Origin: Granulicella sp. S156
Lineage (GTDB): Bacteria > Acidobacteriota > Terriglobia > Terriglobales > Acidobacteriaceae
Length of the DNA stretch: 64,000 nt
Direction: 5' to 3'
Assembly (NCBI RefSeq): GCF_009766105.1
Contig: NZ_LMUH01000013.1
Span: 336,346-400,345 of the forward strand
Under the pieces are notes generated by a model. That model worked only from the letters and a program-made list of their open reading frames with translations. It was not told the origin of the DNA and made no database searches. This document shows positions 35,941 to 45,263 of this stretch, piece by piece. Position 1 is the stretch's first letter. Each line of letters opens with the position of its first letter. The position numbers were made by a program, and so were the translations under genes.

Positions 35941-37233
35941 GTGATATCGAAACGCATTCCGAACCTACGTTGGTGGATCGCCGGGTTACTCGCTACTGCG
36001 AGCGCGCTAGCCTATGTGGACCGGCAGACTCTGCCCGTGGTCATCGGAGAGATTCAAAAGACCATACCCATCACAGATCAACAATACGGCAACTTGCAGT
36101 TTATGTTCCTCCTTGCGTATGGGGTGATGTACATCGTTGGCGGCAAGCTCACGGACATGTTAGGAGCGCGTTGGGGGTATTTCGTCATCATCGTATGGTG
36201 GTCGGCGGCCAATCTTATGCAAGGAGCAGTCTCGAGCGTATTTGGCTTGGGAATTGGACTCTTCTTGCTGGGGCTCGGCGAAGGCGGGGCCTTTCCTGCG
36301 GCGGCCAAAGCTATCGCTGAGTGGTTTTCGGCGAAAGAAAGATCATTGGCCTTTGGGATCTTCAATGCGGGATCCGGTTTCGGCGCCACGATCGCGCCGC
36401 CTTTGATTGCGGTGATTGTGCTGCGGTTAAATTGGCGCTGGGTATTTTTCATCACCGGTGCAACGGGGTTCGCCTGGGCGGTCTGTTGGCTCGGACTGTA
36501 CTATCCTCCAGCGCTGCATAAAAGACTTACAGATCCCGAACGAGACTTTCTAGCTGAGGCCATTCCCGCAAAGATGGTTGGGAGCCCCTCCTTGTCTTGG
36601 ACTGACCTCCTTCGTTTGCGGCAAGTCTGGGGCCTAGTAGCAGCCAGATTCTGCTCCGACTCGGCATGGTTTTTCCTGATCTTTTGGTTGCCCAAATATC
36701 TGGCCGACGTACGCCATCTAAATATCAAGTCAATCGGATATTTCGCTTGGATTCCTTACGCCCTAGCTAGTTTAGGCAGCTTGCTGGGAGGGTGGTTATC
36801 GAGCTACCTCGTCAAGCGCCGGCTCTCCGTTGATGCCTCGCGAAAAATATGTCTGGGCATTAGCGCTGCCTGCATGCCCCTGTCACTTTTGATCACTGTA
36901 TCGCCATTGTCCGTCACAATTGTCTTCTTCAGTCTGGCGATGCTTGGCCATCAGTGTTGGTCCACGATCATGCAGACCCTTACGGCGGACATGTTCCCTT
37001 CATCCAGTGTCGGCTCTGTTGCGGGTTTGATTGGTGCTGCAGGAGCTTTCGGCGGGATGCTGTTCAATATCTTCGCAGGCGCGCTGCTCACTGCATATCA
37101 CAGTTACACCATCGTCTTTGCCATCACGGGTTTATTGCACCCACTAGGATTCATCATCATTCTGCTGGTTGTGCGCAAGATCACACCCGTTATCAACCCC
37201 AAGATTTACGAAACGAAGGGAATTCCAATTTAA
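35941..37233 (+). CDS. MFS transporter, anion:cation symporter (ExuT/GudP-like) type
   Basis: A 430-aa major-facilitator protein with twelve predicted helices. The N-terminal ALAYVDRQTLPVVIGEIQ and YGNLQFMFLLAYGVMYIVGGKLTDMLGARWGY, GLFLLGLGEGGAFPAAAKAIAEWFSAKERSLAFGIFNAGSGFGATIAPPL and the WRWVFFITGATG block are characteristic of the ACS family, whose members carry hexuronates, glucarate, galactonate or other sugar acids. This suggests that a sugar acid, perhaps glycerate-like or a pentonate, is also a substrate of the locus. The start is GTG 35941. It is followed by the split transketolase genes on the same strand. Confidence 0.88.
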   Translation: MISKRIPNLRWWIAGLLATASALAYVDRQTLPVVIGEIQKTIPITDQQYGNLQFMFLLAYGVMYIVGGKLTDMLGARWGYFVIIVWWSAANLMQGAVSSVFGLGIGLFLLGLGEGGAFPAAAKAIAEWFSAKERSLAFGIFNAGSGFGATIAPPLIAVIVLRLNWRWVFFITGATGFAWAVCWLGLYYPPALHKRLTDPERDFLAEAIPAKMVGSPSLSWTDLLRLRQVWGLVAARFCSDSAWFFLIFWLPKYLADVRHLNIKSIGYFAWIPYALASLGSLLGGWLSSYLVKRRLSVDASRKICLGISAACMPLSLLITVSPLSVTIVFFSLAMLGHQCWSTIMQTLTADMFPSSSVGSVAGLIGAAGAFGGMLFNIFAGALLTAYHSYTIVFAITGLLHPLGFIIILLVVRKITPVINPKIYETKGIPI

Positions 37234-37285
37234 GACTATGGCCGTTGACGACAAAGATAAATGGAAGAACCGAAATGAGGATGAC

Positions 37286-38182
37286 ATGAATGGATACACA
37301 TCTGAGCCATCGAGGAAACTGTACGCGTACGGAACAAGGCACACTCCCGAAATGATCCGAGACTTGTCCCTGCGTGCTTATGAGTATCGAACTCATGTCC
37401 TCCGCATGGTCTACGAGCGCAAGAGCGGTCACATTGGCGGAGCGTTTTCGATTGCGGAGATTCTGACGGCTCTCTACTTCCACCAACTGCGATTGGACCC
37501 TGAAAGGCCAGGGTGGGATGACCGCGACCGACTAGTGTTTTCAAAAGGCCACGCGTGCGCGATGCTTTATACGGTTCTTGCCCACCGCGGGTACTTCCCA
37601 GTAGCTGAACTGAGTACATTTCGCGCATTGAACAGCCGTCTGCAGGGTCACCCGGAACCAGCGAAAACTCCTGGAGTGGAGGTTGCTGCCGGGCCTCTGG
37701 GCCACGGCGTTGCCATAGGGGCCGGAATGGCGCTGGCCGCCCGCATAGCGGGGTCTCGCCGCAAGACCTATGTCGTTTTGGGCGATGGCGAACTCAACTC
37801 TGGGGTGATTTGGGAAGGCCTAATGGTGGGAGCCAAGTTCGGCTTGGACAACCTCACAGTCATCGTCGACTATAACGGCGTTCAGCAAACCGGAATGACG
37901 AAAGATGTAATGCCGACCGAACCGATTACTGATAAGTGGGCTGCTTTCAACTGGCACGTAATCGAGATTCACGGGCACAATATGGCCGCAATTTTGGACG
38001 CTCTCGATCTCGCGGATGAGATTCACGGACGACCGGTAGTAATTATTGCCCGCACCACTAAAGGCAAGGGAGTCAGTTTTATGGAGCACCTGCCACAGTG
38101 GCATGGGGGGATTCCGAGTGAGCAGCAATTCGAACAAGCGTTAGTCGAGTTGCGAGAAGGAGTTGAGCAATGGCAAGCCTGA
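37286..38182 (+). CDS. transketolase, N-terminal (TPP-binding) subunit
   Basis: A 298-aa protein equal to the first half of transketolase. It has the substrate His in KSGHIGG, FSKGHA, GPLGHG and the thiamine-diphosphate motif GDGELNSG with the closing Asn (GDG 166-168, YNG 196-198). I chose ATG 37286, 5 nt after GAGG; frames from 37238 or 37169 extend back into the MFS gene or lack a ribosome-binding site. It overlaps the C-terminal subunit gene by 13 bp, indicating translational coupling. Split transketolases are found in several catabolic operons (for example for apulose 4-phosphate or other ketose phosphates), so this is probably a pathway-specific enzyme. Confidence 0.92.
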   Translation: MNGYTSEPSRKLYAYGTRHTPEMIRDLSLRAYEYRTHVLRMVYERKSGHIGGAFSIAEILTALYFHQLRLDPERPGWDDRDRLVFSKGHACAMLYTVLAHRGYFPVAELSTFRALNSRLQGHPEPAKTPGVEVAAGPLGHGVAIGAGMALAARIAGSRRKTYVVLGDGELNSGVIWEGLMVGAKFGLDNLTVIVDYNGVQQTGMTKDVMPTEPITDKWAAFNWHVIEIHGHNMAAILDALDLADEIHGRPVVIIARTTKGKGVSFMEHLPQWHGGIPSEQQFEQALVELREGVEQWQA

Positions 38183-39180
38183 TTAGAAACCCATTTGGCC
38201 AGCCCATCATGATGCGTAGGGCCTACGGCGATGCCTTGGTGGCACTGGGACACGCTCGCAAGGATGTGGTCGTGTTGAGTGCCGACGTTAGCAGTTCGGA
38301 CTACAGCAACATGTTTGAGCAGAGTTTCCCTGATCGTTTCTTCAACGTTGGGATCGCTGAGCCGGCACTTGTAGATGCTGCGGTTGGATTAGCGAACAGT
38401 GGGTTAGTTCCCATCGTGAATACCTTTGCTTTCCTAATCGCGACGCGAGCTTTGGAGATGGTACGGACTCACCTATGTTATGGCCAAGCCAACGTCAAAC
38501 TAGCAGGAGCATACGCTGGGCTGTCTGACTCCTTCGACGGGCCTACGCATCACTCCATCACGGATATCGCTATCTTTCGTAGCCTCCCGCGAATGACTAT
38601 CGTCGTGCCTGCTGACTCGTTATCTGTGACGAAGCTATTGCCGCAGATAGCAGCATGGGAAGGGCCGGTCTACCTCCGGTTATGTCGCAACGAAGTGCCG
38701 CAGATCCACACGGATGATTGTGACCCGCAGATAGGCAAGGGGATCACGTTGGTCGATGGCGATGACGCCACAATTATCGCGTGCGGTGTGCTGGTAGCTC
38801 GATCACTTCAGGCGGCCGAAGTACTACGCCACGAGGGAATTAGCACGCGTGTCGTAGACATGCACACAATCAAGCCGCTTGATGTTGAGTTGGTCGAATC
38901 CTGTGCGCGTGAAACGGGTGCGATCGTCACTGCGGAAGAGCACACTATTGTCGGCGGTCTCGGGGGTGCCATCGCAGAATGCCTTGCAGACGTTTGCCCC
39001 GTTCCGGTGGAGAGAGTGGGCCTTGATGACACATTTGCCGAATGTGGACCCTATCTTGATCTCTTGGATAAATATGGGATGAGCGTAGAAGCGATCGTTG
39101 GCGCGGTTCGCCGCATCCTCAATAGAAAGTCAGCAAGCAGGAAACTTGAGAACCATTCGGAGGCGACCCAAAATGCCTAA
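38170..39180 (+). CDS. transketolase, C-terminal subunit
   Basis: A 336-aa partner of the preceding protein, carrying the pyrimidine-binding and C-terminal domains. FFNVGIAEPALVDAAVGLANSG holds the catalytic Glu64 that activates thiamine diphosphate across the dimer interface; GAYAGLSDSFDGPTHHSITDIAIFRSLPRM and VVDMHTIKPLD, TAEEHTIVGGLGGAIAE are standard for the family. It starts within the end of the N-subunit gene and its own end overlaps the next gene by 8 bp, so three consecutive genes are coupled. The C-terminal tail after 320 is unconserved. Confidence 0.92.
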   Translation: MASLIRNPFGQPIMMRRAYGDALVALGHARKDVVVLSADVSSSDYSNMFEQSFPDRFFNVGIAEPALVDAAVGLANSGLVPIVNTFAFLIATRALEMVRTHLCYGQANVKLAGAYAGLSDSFDGPTHHSITDIAIFRSLPRMTIVVPADSLSVTKLLPQIAAWEGPVYLRLCRNEVPQIHTDDCDPQIGKGITLVDGDDATIIACGVLVARSLQAAEVLRHEGISTRVVDMHTIKPLDVELVESCARETGAIVTAEEHTIVGGLGGAIAECLADVCPVPVERVGLDDTFAECGPYLDLLDKYGMSVEAIVGAVRRILNRKSASRKLENHSEATQNA

Positions 39181-39967
39181 ATTTGCAGCCAATCTTTCGA
39201 TGATGTTCAACGAGGTGCCGTTTCTTGAGCGGTTCGCCGCCGCGGCCAATGCGGGATTTACAGGTGTCGAATATCTGTTCCCCTATGAGTTTCCTACAGA
39301 ACTCATAGCGGCGGAACTCAAGACAAATGCTTTGGAAAACATACTGTTCAACCTGCCTCCGGGAGACTGGGCGTCAGGAGAGCGCGGTACAACCTGTCTG
39401 CCGGGTCGTGAAGAAGAATTTCGTGCTGGGGTAGCGACCGCAATTGAATACGCGAAAACCTTGAACACTCCGAGGCTTCACGCCATGGCGGGTGTTGTGC
39501 CGCAAGGGATCAATCCAACGGACGCTAAGGCCGCGTATGTCGCCAATCTCAAGTTCGCTGCAACTGAACTTGCGAAGCATAACTTAACCCTTTTGATTGA
39601 AGCTATTAATACACGCGATATTCCGGGTTTCTTTCTTAACACGCAAGCCCAGGCGTTTGACATTCTTCAGGAAGTAAACGCCGAGAACCTGATGCTGCAG
39701 ATGGATCTCTACCATATGCAGATCATGGAAGGCGACTTGGCTATCAAGCTCAGCAAGTATGCCGCACGATGCGGCCATGTACAGGTGGCTGGGGTGCCTA
39801 AGCGTAACGAGCCGAACACCGGTGAGGTTCACTATCCGTTTCTCTATGACCATCTAGATGCGATCGGTTATAGCGGCTGGATTGGATGCGAGTATCGTCC
39901 GGCGGCCAATACGACCGACGGTTTGAGCTGGTTCAACGAGATGCCGACCCTCAAAAGACAGAAGTAA
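39173..39967 (+). CDS. hyi: hydroxypyruvate isomerase (Hyi family)
   Basis: A 264-aa TIM-barrel isomerase interconverting hydroxypyruvate and tartronate semialdehyde. It resembles E. coli Hyi along its whole length: KFAANLSMMFNEVPFLERF, GFTGVEYLFPYE, NLPPGDWASGERGTTCLPGREEEFR, LLIEAINTRDIPGFFL, QMDLYHMQIMEGDL, HVQVAGVPKRNEPNTGEV and WIGCEYRP, with the metal-binding Glu, Asp, His and Glu residues intact. A related enzyme, 2-oxo-tetronate isomerase OtnI, belongs to the same family and is the main alternative, but its partners OtnK and OtnC are not here. ATG 39173 has GGAGG 9 nt upstream; a longer frame from 39098 lies within the transketolase gene. Confidence 0.87.
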   Translation: MPKFAANLSMMFNEVPFLERFAAAANAGFTGVEYLFPYEFPTELIAAELKTNALENILFNLPPGDWASGERGTTCLPGREEEFRAGVATAIEYAKTLNTPRLHAMAGVVPQGINPTDAKAAYVANLKFAATELAKHNLTLLIEAINTRDIPGFFLNTQAQAFDILQEVNAENLMLQMDLYHMQIMEGDLAIKLSKYAARCGHVQVAGVPKRNEPNTGEVHYPFLYDHLDAIGYSGWIGCEYRPAANTTDGLSWFNEMPTLKRQK

Positions 39968-39991
39968 CAACGACCTAAGGAGAACAACGCT

Positions 39992-40891
39992 ATGGCTGAA
40001 ATCAGATTTATTGGTTTAGGCATTATGGGTGGTCCGATGTGCCGGAACCTGTTGAAGGCTGGACACAAAGTGGTCGTCTACAACCGTTCTCCCGGCGCCA
40101 TCGATCGCCTCGTTGAACTCGGAGCTGCACGTGGCGAATCCTCACGCGATGTCGCCGAGAGATCAAGCATAGTCATCACGATGATGCCTGATGGACCTGA
40201 GGTAGAAGAGGTCATTCTCGGTACTTGTGGCGTCCTTGAAGGAGCAAAGCCCGGCTCGACGGTAATTGATATGAGCTCGGTCAATCCGCTTATTTCACAA
40301 AAAATAGGTGCGAGTTGTGCGGCTAAGAAAGTCCGATTCCTAGATGCCCCGGTCAGTGGCGGAGAACCGAAAGCTGTTGATGGAACACTCGCAATCATGG
40401 TTGGAGGCGAAGCATCTGTATTCAAGGAAGTGGAGCCGGTACTGCTAGCCATGGGATCTAGCGTTACGCTCACAGGACCTATTGGCGCTGGGAACTTCGC
40501 CAAGCTGGCCAATCAGATCATTGTGGCTTGTAATATCGCCGCCATGGGGGAAGCATTCGTGCTGGCTACACGAGCGGGATTAGATCCCAATATTGTCCTC
40601 GACGCCATCAAAGGCGGCTTGGCAGGGAGTACCGTTCTCAATGCCAAAGCTCCTATGGTGATCAGCCGCAACTTTAAACCAGGATTTCGAATTCGGTTGC
40701 ATCAAAAGGATCTTCGAAACGCCTTGCAAGCTGCCGAGTCGATGAAGGTCAGTCTGCCACTTACCAGCGCAATACAGCAGATTTTGATTGCGCTCATGAA
40801 CCAAGGGAAGGGTGATTTAGATCATTCCGCGATTGTCACATTTGTCGAAGAGATGGCGGACATTCAAATTACACAACCGGCGGTTGGATAG
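39992..40891 (+). CDS. beta-hydroxyacid dehydrogenase, tartronate-semialdehyde-reductase-like
   Basis: A 299-aa NAD(P)-dependent dehydrogenase of the HIBADH family. The Rossmann motif FIGLGIMGGPMCRNL is followed by NRS (31-33), a pattern usual in NADPH-preferring members. DAPVSGGEPKAVDGTLAIMVGG (118-139) binds substrate and Lys171 in GNFAKLANQI is catalytic. Directly downstream of hydroxypyruvate isomerase it most likely reduces tartronate semialdehyde to D-glycerate (GlxR/GarR role), feeding the glycerate kinase at 32497. A different 3-hydroxyacid cannot be excluded. An AAGGAG lies upstream of ATG 39992. Confidence 0.87.
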   Translation: MAEIRFIGLGIMGGPMCRNLLKAGHKVVVYNRSPGAIDRLVELGAARGESSRDVAERSSIVITMMPDGPEVEEVILGTCGVLEGAKPGSTVIDMSSVNPLISQKIGASCAAKKVRFLDAPVSGGEPKAVDGTLAIMVGGEASVFKEVEPVLLAMGSSVTLTGPIGAGNFAKLANQIIVACNIAAMGEAFVLATRAGLDPNIVLDAIKGGLAGSTVLNAKAPMVISRNFKPGFRIRLHQKDLRNALQAAESMKVSLPLTSAIQQILIALMNQGKGDLDHSAIVTFVEEMADIQITQPAVG

Positions 40892-41570
40892 CGTAAGAGG
40901 CGCCATCTCAGCATGGTCTGCCGATAGACGACGATAATGGTTAGTTTTGCCAATGGAATCTCCAATCGTAGATGAGTGTGCATATTTCAAATCCGAGCGA
41001 GAAAAAGCACTCGGAGCCTGTGCATATCTTCCCAAAATGCGAATGCGTCTCAAATCTGGCGGAGATCGATCTGAAGGCAATCACAACCGGAATCGTCTCG
41101 TGTCCCAACTGCGATTGATCCGGGCCGATTGAAATCTGGGTGACGGACGGCGAAGATTTATTTTGACCCAATGGATATTTGCCACAAAAATGCCACAAAG
41201 CCACAGCACACCATGTGGGCGTGGGTTGGTACGTGGGGAACCCAACCTGGCTTAGCTTTTTTCGGCCCATTCTCAACCGTCCCTCAGATCGCTGTGCCTG
41301 TCTCTTTGTAATGATTTGAACTTGCGAATAGATCTCAAGTTTGAATCGGATACTTGGATGACGCGTGAGCTCCTGAACCACCTTTATGTTCTCTTCATTT
41401 GCGAAGTTACCGATGACCTCCTCGGAACTCATGGGATGTCGTCAGAATGGCGCATCCATGAGTCCAGTCATGATTAGGTGATTTGTCGATCGGAAAAGCG
41501 GACAGCTAGTGGTGAGGCAAAGTCATAAAAGGTTCCTCCAGATCTGAAGCTTCGTAAGGCTCAGCGGCAT
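40892..41570. other. 679-bp spacer between the pentose-type locus and TonB receptor 3
   Basis: The neighbouring genes converge here. A minus-strand frame at 40941-41432 has no recognisable domain and biased composition, so I consider it non-coding. No clear terminator was identified. Confidence 0.4.
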
Positions 41571-44500
41571 TCAAAATGTGAGACGTCCGCCGAGCTGAAT
41601 GATTCGCGAAAAACCTAGCTGAGAAGTAACAGCGCCCGCCGTTGCATTGCTTGCTGCGGGAGTGTAGGACGCCGATGTGAGGCTGCTGCTACTAAACGTG
41701 AGGATATTCCCGGGCTGACCGAACTCCGGGGTATTGAAGACATTGAGGGCCTCGGCGCGGAACTGGAAGTTCACCCTTTCCGTTACCTTGAAGTCTTTGT
41801 TGATCGAAAGGTCCGAGTTATTAAATCCCGGCCCATAGCAACTCAGCGTACGCGGAGCATTGCCATACGTGTAAGGAAGCGCAGGGGAGAACGCATTCAG
41901 ATTAAAATATGGTTTGTTGAGGCCAGGCGATCCCCCGAGACGGCTCTGTGGTCTGCCTGAGTAGCAGGGATTCGCTCCGGGAAGTAGGTTGGGACGCTGA
42001 TTTGTTCCACCGACCCCTGTTGTTCCGAATGCTCCGGCACTGAGATTCGTCTGCACAACAGGCAGCGGACCACCGTTCTCCACGATCGTCTCATCGTTGA
42101 TCTGCCATCCCCCAATGAGTCCATTCACAAACCGATTCGCGCCGCCGAAGACCTTCTTCCCGCGTCCGATCGGCAGATCGTAGGAAGCGGCCAGGGTAAA
42201 GCGGTTAGGCATGTCGTTGGTCGCACGAGAGTATTCCGCGTTTGTGTTGTAGTTGTCTTGCGGTCCAGGAGAGCTTGAACTCGGATTCGGATTGAGCGTG
42301 TTGAGTCCAGCAACGGGCGAGCCATACAGATTGTCCCAGTTCGAAGACCAAGTGTAAGCGGCCAGTACGGTCAACCCTCTGCGAAAACTCTTCTGGATCT
42401 TTACATCCAGCGCGTTGTATTGGCTTCGTCCAATACTCTCGGTTACCGTCACAGCCTGAAACTGGGGAAATGGCAGTAAGGTTTGGCCTTTTGCCACTGT
42501 CGGCTGCGCGATGATGCCGAAGGGAGTTGAGGGGTAGCCTCCAACGGTCTTCGCATAGTAGGGATTGGTGACCTTCGCCGACAGGTTCGTCGTTCCGCCC
42601 GCATACGAAGCCAGCACGTTATCCGGGATCTGGTTAATGTTCACCGGGTCCGGAAAGTTGCGGGAGTGGGCTCCGACATAACCGATCTTGAGAGCGATGC
42701 CGCTCGGAAGTTGTTGTTCCACATCCAGCGAATACTGCTCCACAAACGGATAGCGCAAGCCGAAACTTGAAACTGCTACAGAGCCTCCGACGCCAGTCAA
42801 CGGCCCAAGTGAGGTTCCCGTGGGCGCCAGGAGTTGTGCGTTGAACGGGTTGGAAAGATAGGCATTCGCCCCTACCGCAACCGGCCCCGTGGCGTTGCCG
42901 GGAGCATAGCTTGTGGTCTGCGTGAAGCCGGTAGACGCAGGCGTGAGTCCTACCGCCGCGTAGAAGACACCGAAGCCGGCACGAACGACAGTGCCCGGTT
43001 GAACTTCGTAACTCACCCCGGCGCGAGGCGAGAACTTCGTGTGGCTAAGGTCCCCTGAGTGCTTCGAATAGCCATCTAGTCCCGCAAAGGCAAGAGCGCC
43101 ATGGGTCGCGATATCTCCGTTGGCTCCGGGAAAGGAGTATGCGACATTTGGGTCGAAGCCAACGGTGTATCGATTGTTGGATTCGCTCTGCCCTTGTTCG
43201 TATTCGTAGCGCAGTCCCAGGTTAGCGGTCAGTTTCTCCCCCAGGCGAACATCGTCCTGAACATAGGCTGCATGATAGTGCTGATTCATGTTGAGTCCTA
43301 CCGCATTGATCTGAACACTGGCGGTTGATGGAAGGCCAAGTAACAGGTCGGCAATTGCATTCGGTCCATTGCCACTACTAGGCGCTCCGCCACTCTGGGT
43401 CGTGTATTGCCCATCGAAGGTAAACGAGCCATTTCCGTTCGTCTCCGGGGAGGAGAAAGATGTGAGGCTGCGAAACACGTATCCGGTCTTGATGTTGTGT
43501 TTGCCTATCGTCTTGGTCAACCCTACGATCAAATTGCGTGATGTCTGAATAGTCGGTCCGGTGTTGGCTGCGCCAAGCGATGCTGCCTGTGTTACGTTCG
43601 CCAGGGTGATAGTCGGAAACGTCTTCGACTGCAGCTGATCTACATATCCAGCAGGAAAGCCTGTGCCGCCAAATCCGTTCGTCTGATTGAAGCCATTGCT
43701 ATATTGCGGGTCCGTTGAATAATAGCGGTTGAATCCATAGCCCACGGTCAGAAGTGTGGTCGGATTGAGAGTAACTATATTGTTCACGGCCGTCGCATCG
43801 ATATATCGAGTCAACACCCCTTGACTTGCGGCAACGGTTTGTAAAATGCTCCCGTTTGGCTCCTGCGTTGCAAGATGAACATAAGAAGCCGCAGCGGACC
43901 ACCACGGGGCGAAAGCATGGTCGAGCTTTCCGACATACTCGTCGCCGCGCGTCTTGTAGTCATCAGATCCAAAGTAGTTCGCATGGCTACCGTCGTAGGC
44001 CTGGCTCGTGGTTGGAAGCGGAAATGAGTTCACGATCGCCTGCCCGATGGGATTGATGTAATTAGCGGGAATCACGTTGGGCTTGGAAACACCATTGATT
44101 GTTCCAGAGAGAACCGCGGTCCGATTACCATTCACAAAGGGCTGGGTTGGATCATAAAGCGGTAAACCGATATCTGCGCTGAAGTCGCCGGCCCGTTCCG
44201 CAACCGTCGGAACATAGTACTGGGTAGTTGTGCTCACGAAGGGTTGAGCCTGCCGATAACCTTCTTCCGTTACCCAGAAGAAGGTGTTCTTCAGATAGCG
44301 ATTCTTGTTGCTGAATGGCAGTGGGCCGCCAAAGGCGCCAGCGTATTGGTACGTCGTGAAATTGGGCCTCGGAGCTGGCGGAGATTGAGAGACTCCCGAA
44401 CTATTCGTGTATTGGTTGTGATTATTGAACCAGGTATTGGCTGCCCAATCAGTCTGCCGGGTGAGGCCAAATAGCACACCGTGATATGTGTCTGTACCAG

Positions 44501-45263
44501 ACTTCAACGATGTATTGAAAACTCCTCCGCCAGTTCGACCCATTTCGGCGTCATACGTGTTCGCCTGCACCTTCACATTGGATACAGCCTCAATGGAAGG
44601 AACAAATGTAACGCCTCCAGTTGATGTCGAGATTGGAATTCCATCGACGACATAACTATTTGCGCCGATCGGAGCTCCGGACACCGATACGGAAGCCGTG
44701 CCGTTTTGATCTTCGAAACGCACGAAACGGGGATCACCTACCGGCGTCACATTGTTGTCCAGCTTGTCGAGGATGAATGGATTGCGTCCCAGGTTTGGCA
44801 GATCCTGGACCTGCTGCTCGGAGAAAAGCTGCCCTCCGGAAGCGGTCGCAGTGTCGATCAGAGGCTCTGCAGCCGAAACATTCACCGTCTCACCTACCGT
44901 ACCCACCTCAAGCTTCTCGTCAATCGTCGCTGTCGCACCGAGCTCGATGACGACATCCTTTCTCTCAGTCTTTTTGAAGCCCGAAGTCGAGATTGCGATT
45001 GTGTACGTCCCGGGATCTACCGCAGTAAAGAAGTAGGCCCCTGACGCGTTCGAACGAGTAGAACGGTCGAGATGAGTTTCCGAGTTGATTAGCGAGATGA
45101 TGGCATCAGAGACTACAGCTCCTTGAGCATCCGTCACACGTCCTCGCACACTCCCATAGTTTGTCTGAGCATGTACAGATAGAGTACTAGCCATAAATAG
45201 TGTCAAGATGCTGGAGCGTACAGCAATATAGATACCTGGTTTCCAATGAACAGCTTTTAGCAT
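41571..45263 (-). CDS. Oar-type TonB-dependent outer-membrane receptor
   Basis: A 1230-aa receptor from ATG 45263, preceded by GGAG 6 nt upstream; the frame stays open to 45443 but the added 60 residues are not signal-peptide-like. The signal peptide (about 1-32) ends LSVHAQ. Then come a carboxypeptidase-regulatory-like domain (GSVRGRVTDAQGAVVSDAIISL, GTYTIAISTSGFKK), a plug with VQDLPNLGRNPF and SYVVDGIPIS, and a long barrel ending IQLGGRLTF. The plug motif DLPNLGRNPF differs from the NGRN form of the other two receptors and fits another Oar subgroup. No regulator or hydrolase neighbours it on the same strand, so the substrate is unknown. Confidence 0.92.
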   Translation of the reverse strand: MLKAVHWKPGIYIAVRSSILTLFMASTLSVHAQTNYGSVRGRVTDAQGAVVSDAIISLINSETHLDRSTRSNASGAYFFTAVDPGTYTIAISTSGFKKTERKDVVIELGATATIDEKLEVGTVGETVNVSAAEPLIDTATASGGQLFSEQQVQDLPNLGRNPFILDKLDNNVTPVGDPRFVRFEDQNGTASVSVSGAPIGANSYVVDGIPISTSTGGVTFVPSIEAVSNVKVQANTYDAEMGRTGGGVFNTSLKSGTDTYHGVLFGLTRQTDWAANTWFNNHNQYTNSSGVSQSPPAPRPNFTTYQYAGAFGGPLPFSNKNRYLKNTFFWVTEEGYRQAQPFVSTTTQYYVPTVAERAGDFSADIGLPLYDPTQPFVNGNRTAVLSGTINGVSKPNVIPANYINPIGQAIVNSFPLPTTSQAYDGSHANYFGSDDYKTRGDEYVGKLDHAFAPWWSAAASYVHLATQEPNGSILQTVAASQGVLTRYIDATAVNNIVTLNPTTLLTVGYGFNRYYSTDPQYSNGFNQTNGFGGTGFPAGYVDQLQSKTFPTITLANVTQAASLGAANTGPTIQTSRNLIVGLTKTIGKHNIKTGYVFRSLTSFSSPETNGNGSFTFDGQYTTQSGGAPSSGNGPNAIADLLLGLPSTASVQINAVGLNMNQHYHAAYVQDDVRLGEKLTANLGLRYEYEQGQSESNNRYTVGFDPNVAYSFPGANGDIATHGALAFAGLDGYSKHSGDLSHTKFSPRAGVSYEVQPGTVVRAGFGVFYAAVGLTPASTGFTQTTSYAPGNATGPVAVGANAYLSNPFNAQLLAPTGTSLGPLTGVGGSVAVSSFGLRYPFVEQYSLDVEQQLPSGIALKIGYVGAHSRNFPDPVNINQIPDNVLASYAGGTTNLSAKVTNPYYAKTVGGYPSTPFGIIAQPTVAKGQTLLPFPQFQAVTVTESIGRSQYNALDVKIQKSFRRGLTVLAAYTWSSNWDNLYGSPVAGLNTLNPNPSSSSPGPQDNYNTNAEYSRATNDMPNRFTLAASYDLPIGRGKKVFGGANRFVNGLIGGWQINDETIVENGGPLPVVQTNLSAGAFGTTGVGGTNQRPNLLPGANPCYSGRPQSRLGGSPGLNKPYFNLNAFSPALPYTYGNAPRTLSCYGPGFNNSDLSINKDFKVTERVNFQFRAEALNVFNTPEFGQPGNILTFSSSSLTSASYTPAASNATAGAVTSQLGFSRIIQLGGRLTF

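Noticed and set aside
40941-41432. 163-codon minus-strand frame in the gap after the dehydrogenase gene
   Set aside because: No signal peptide, domain or ribosome-binding site, and odd composition (clustered Cys, Trp and His); treated as chance.
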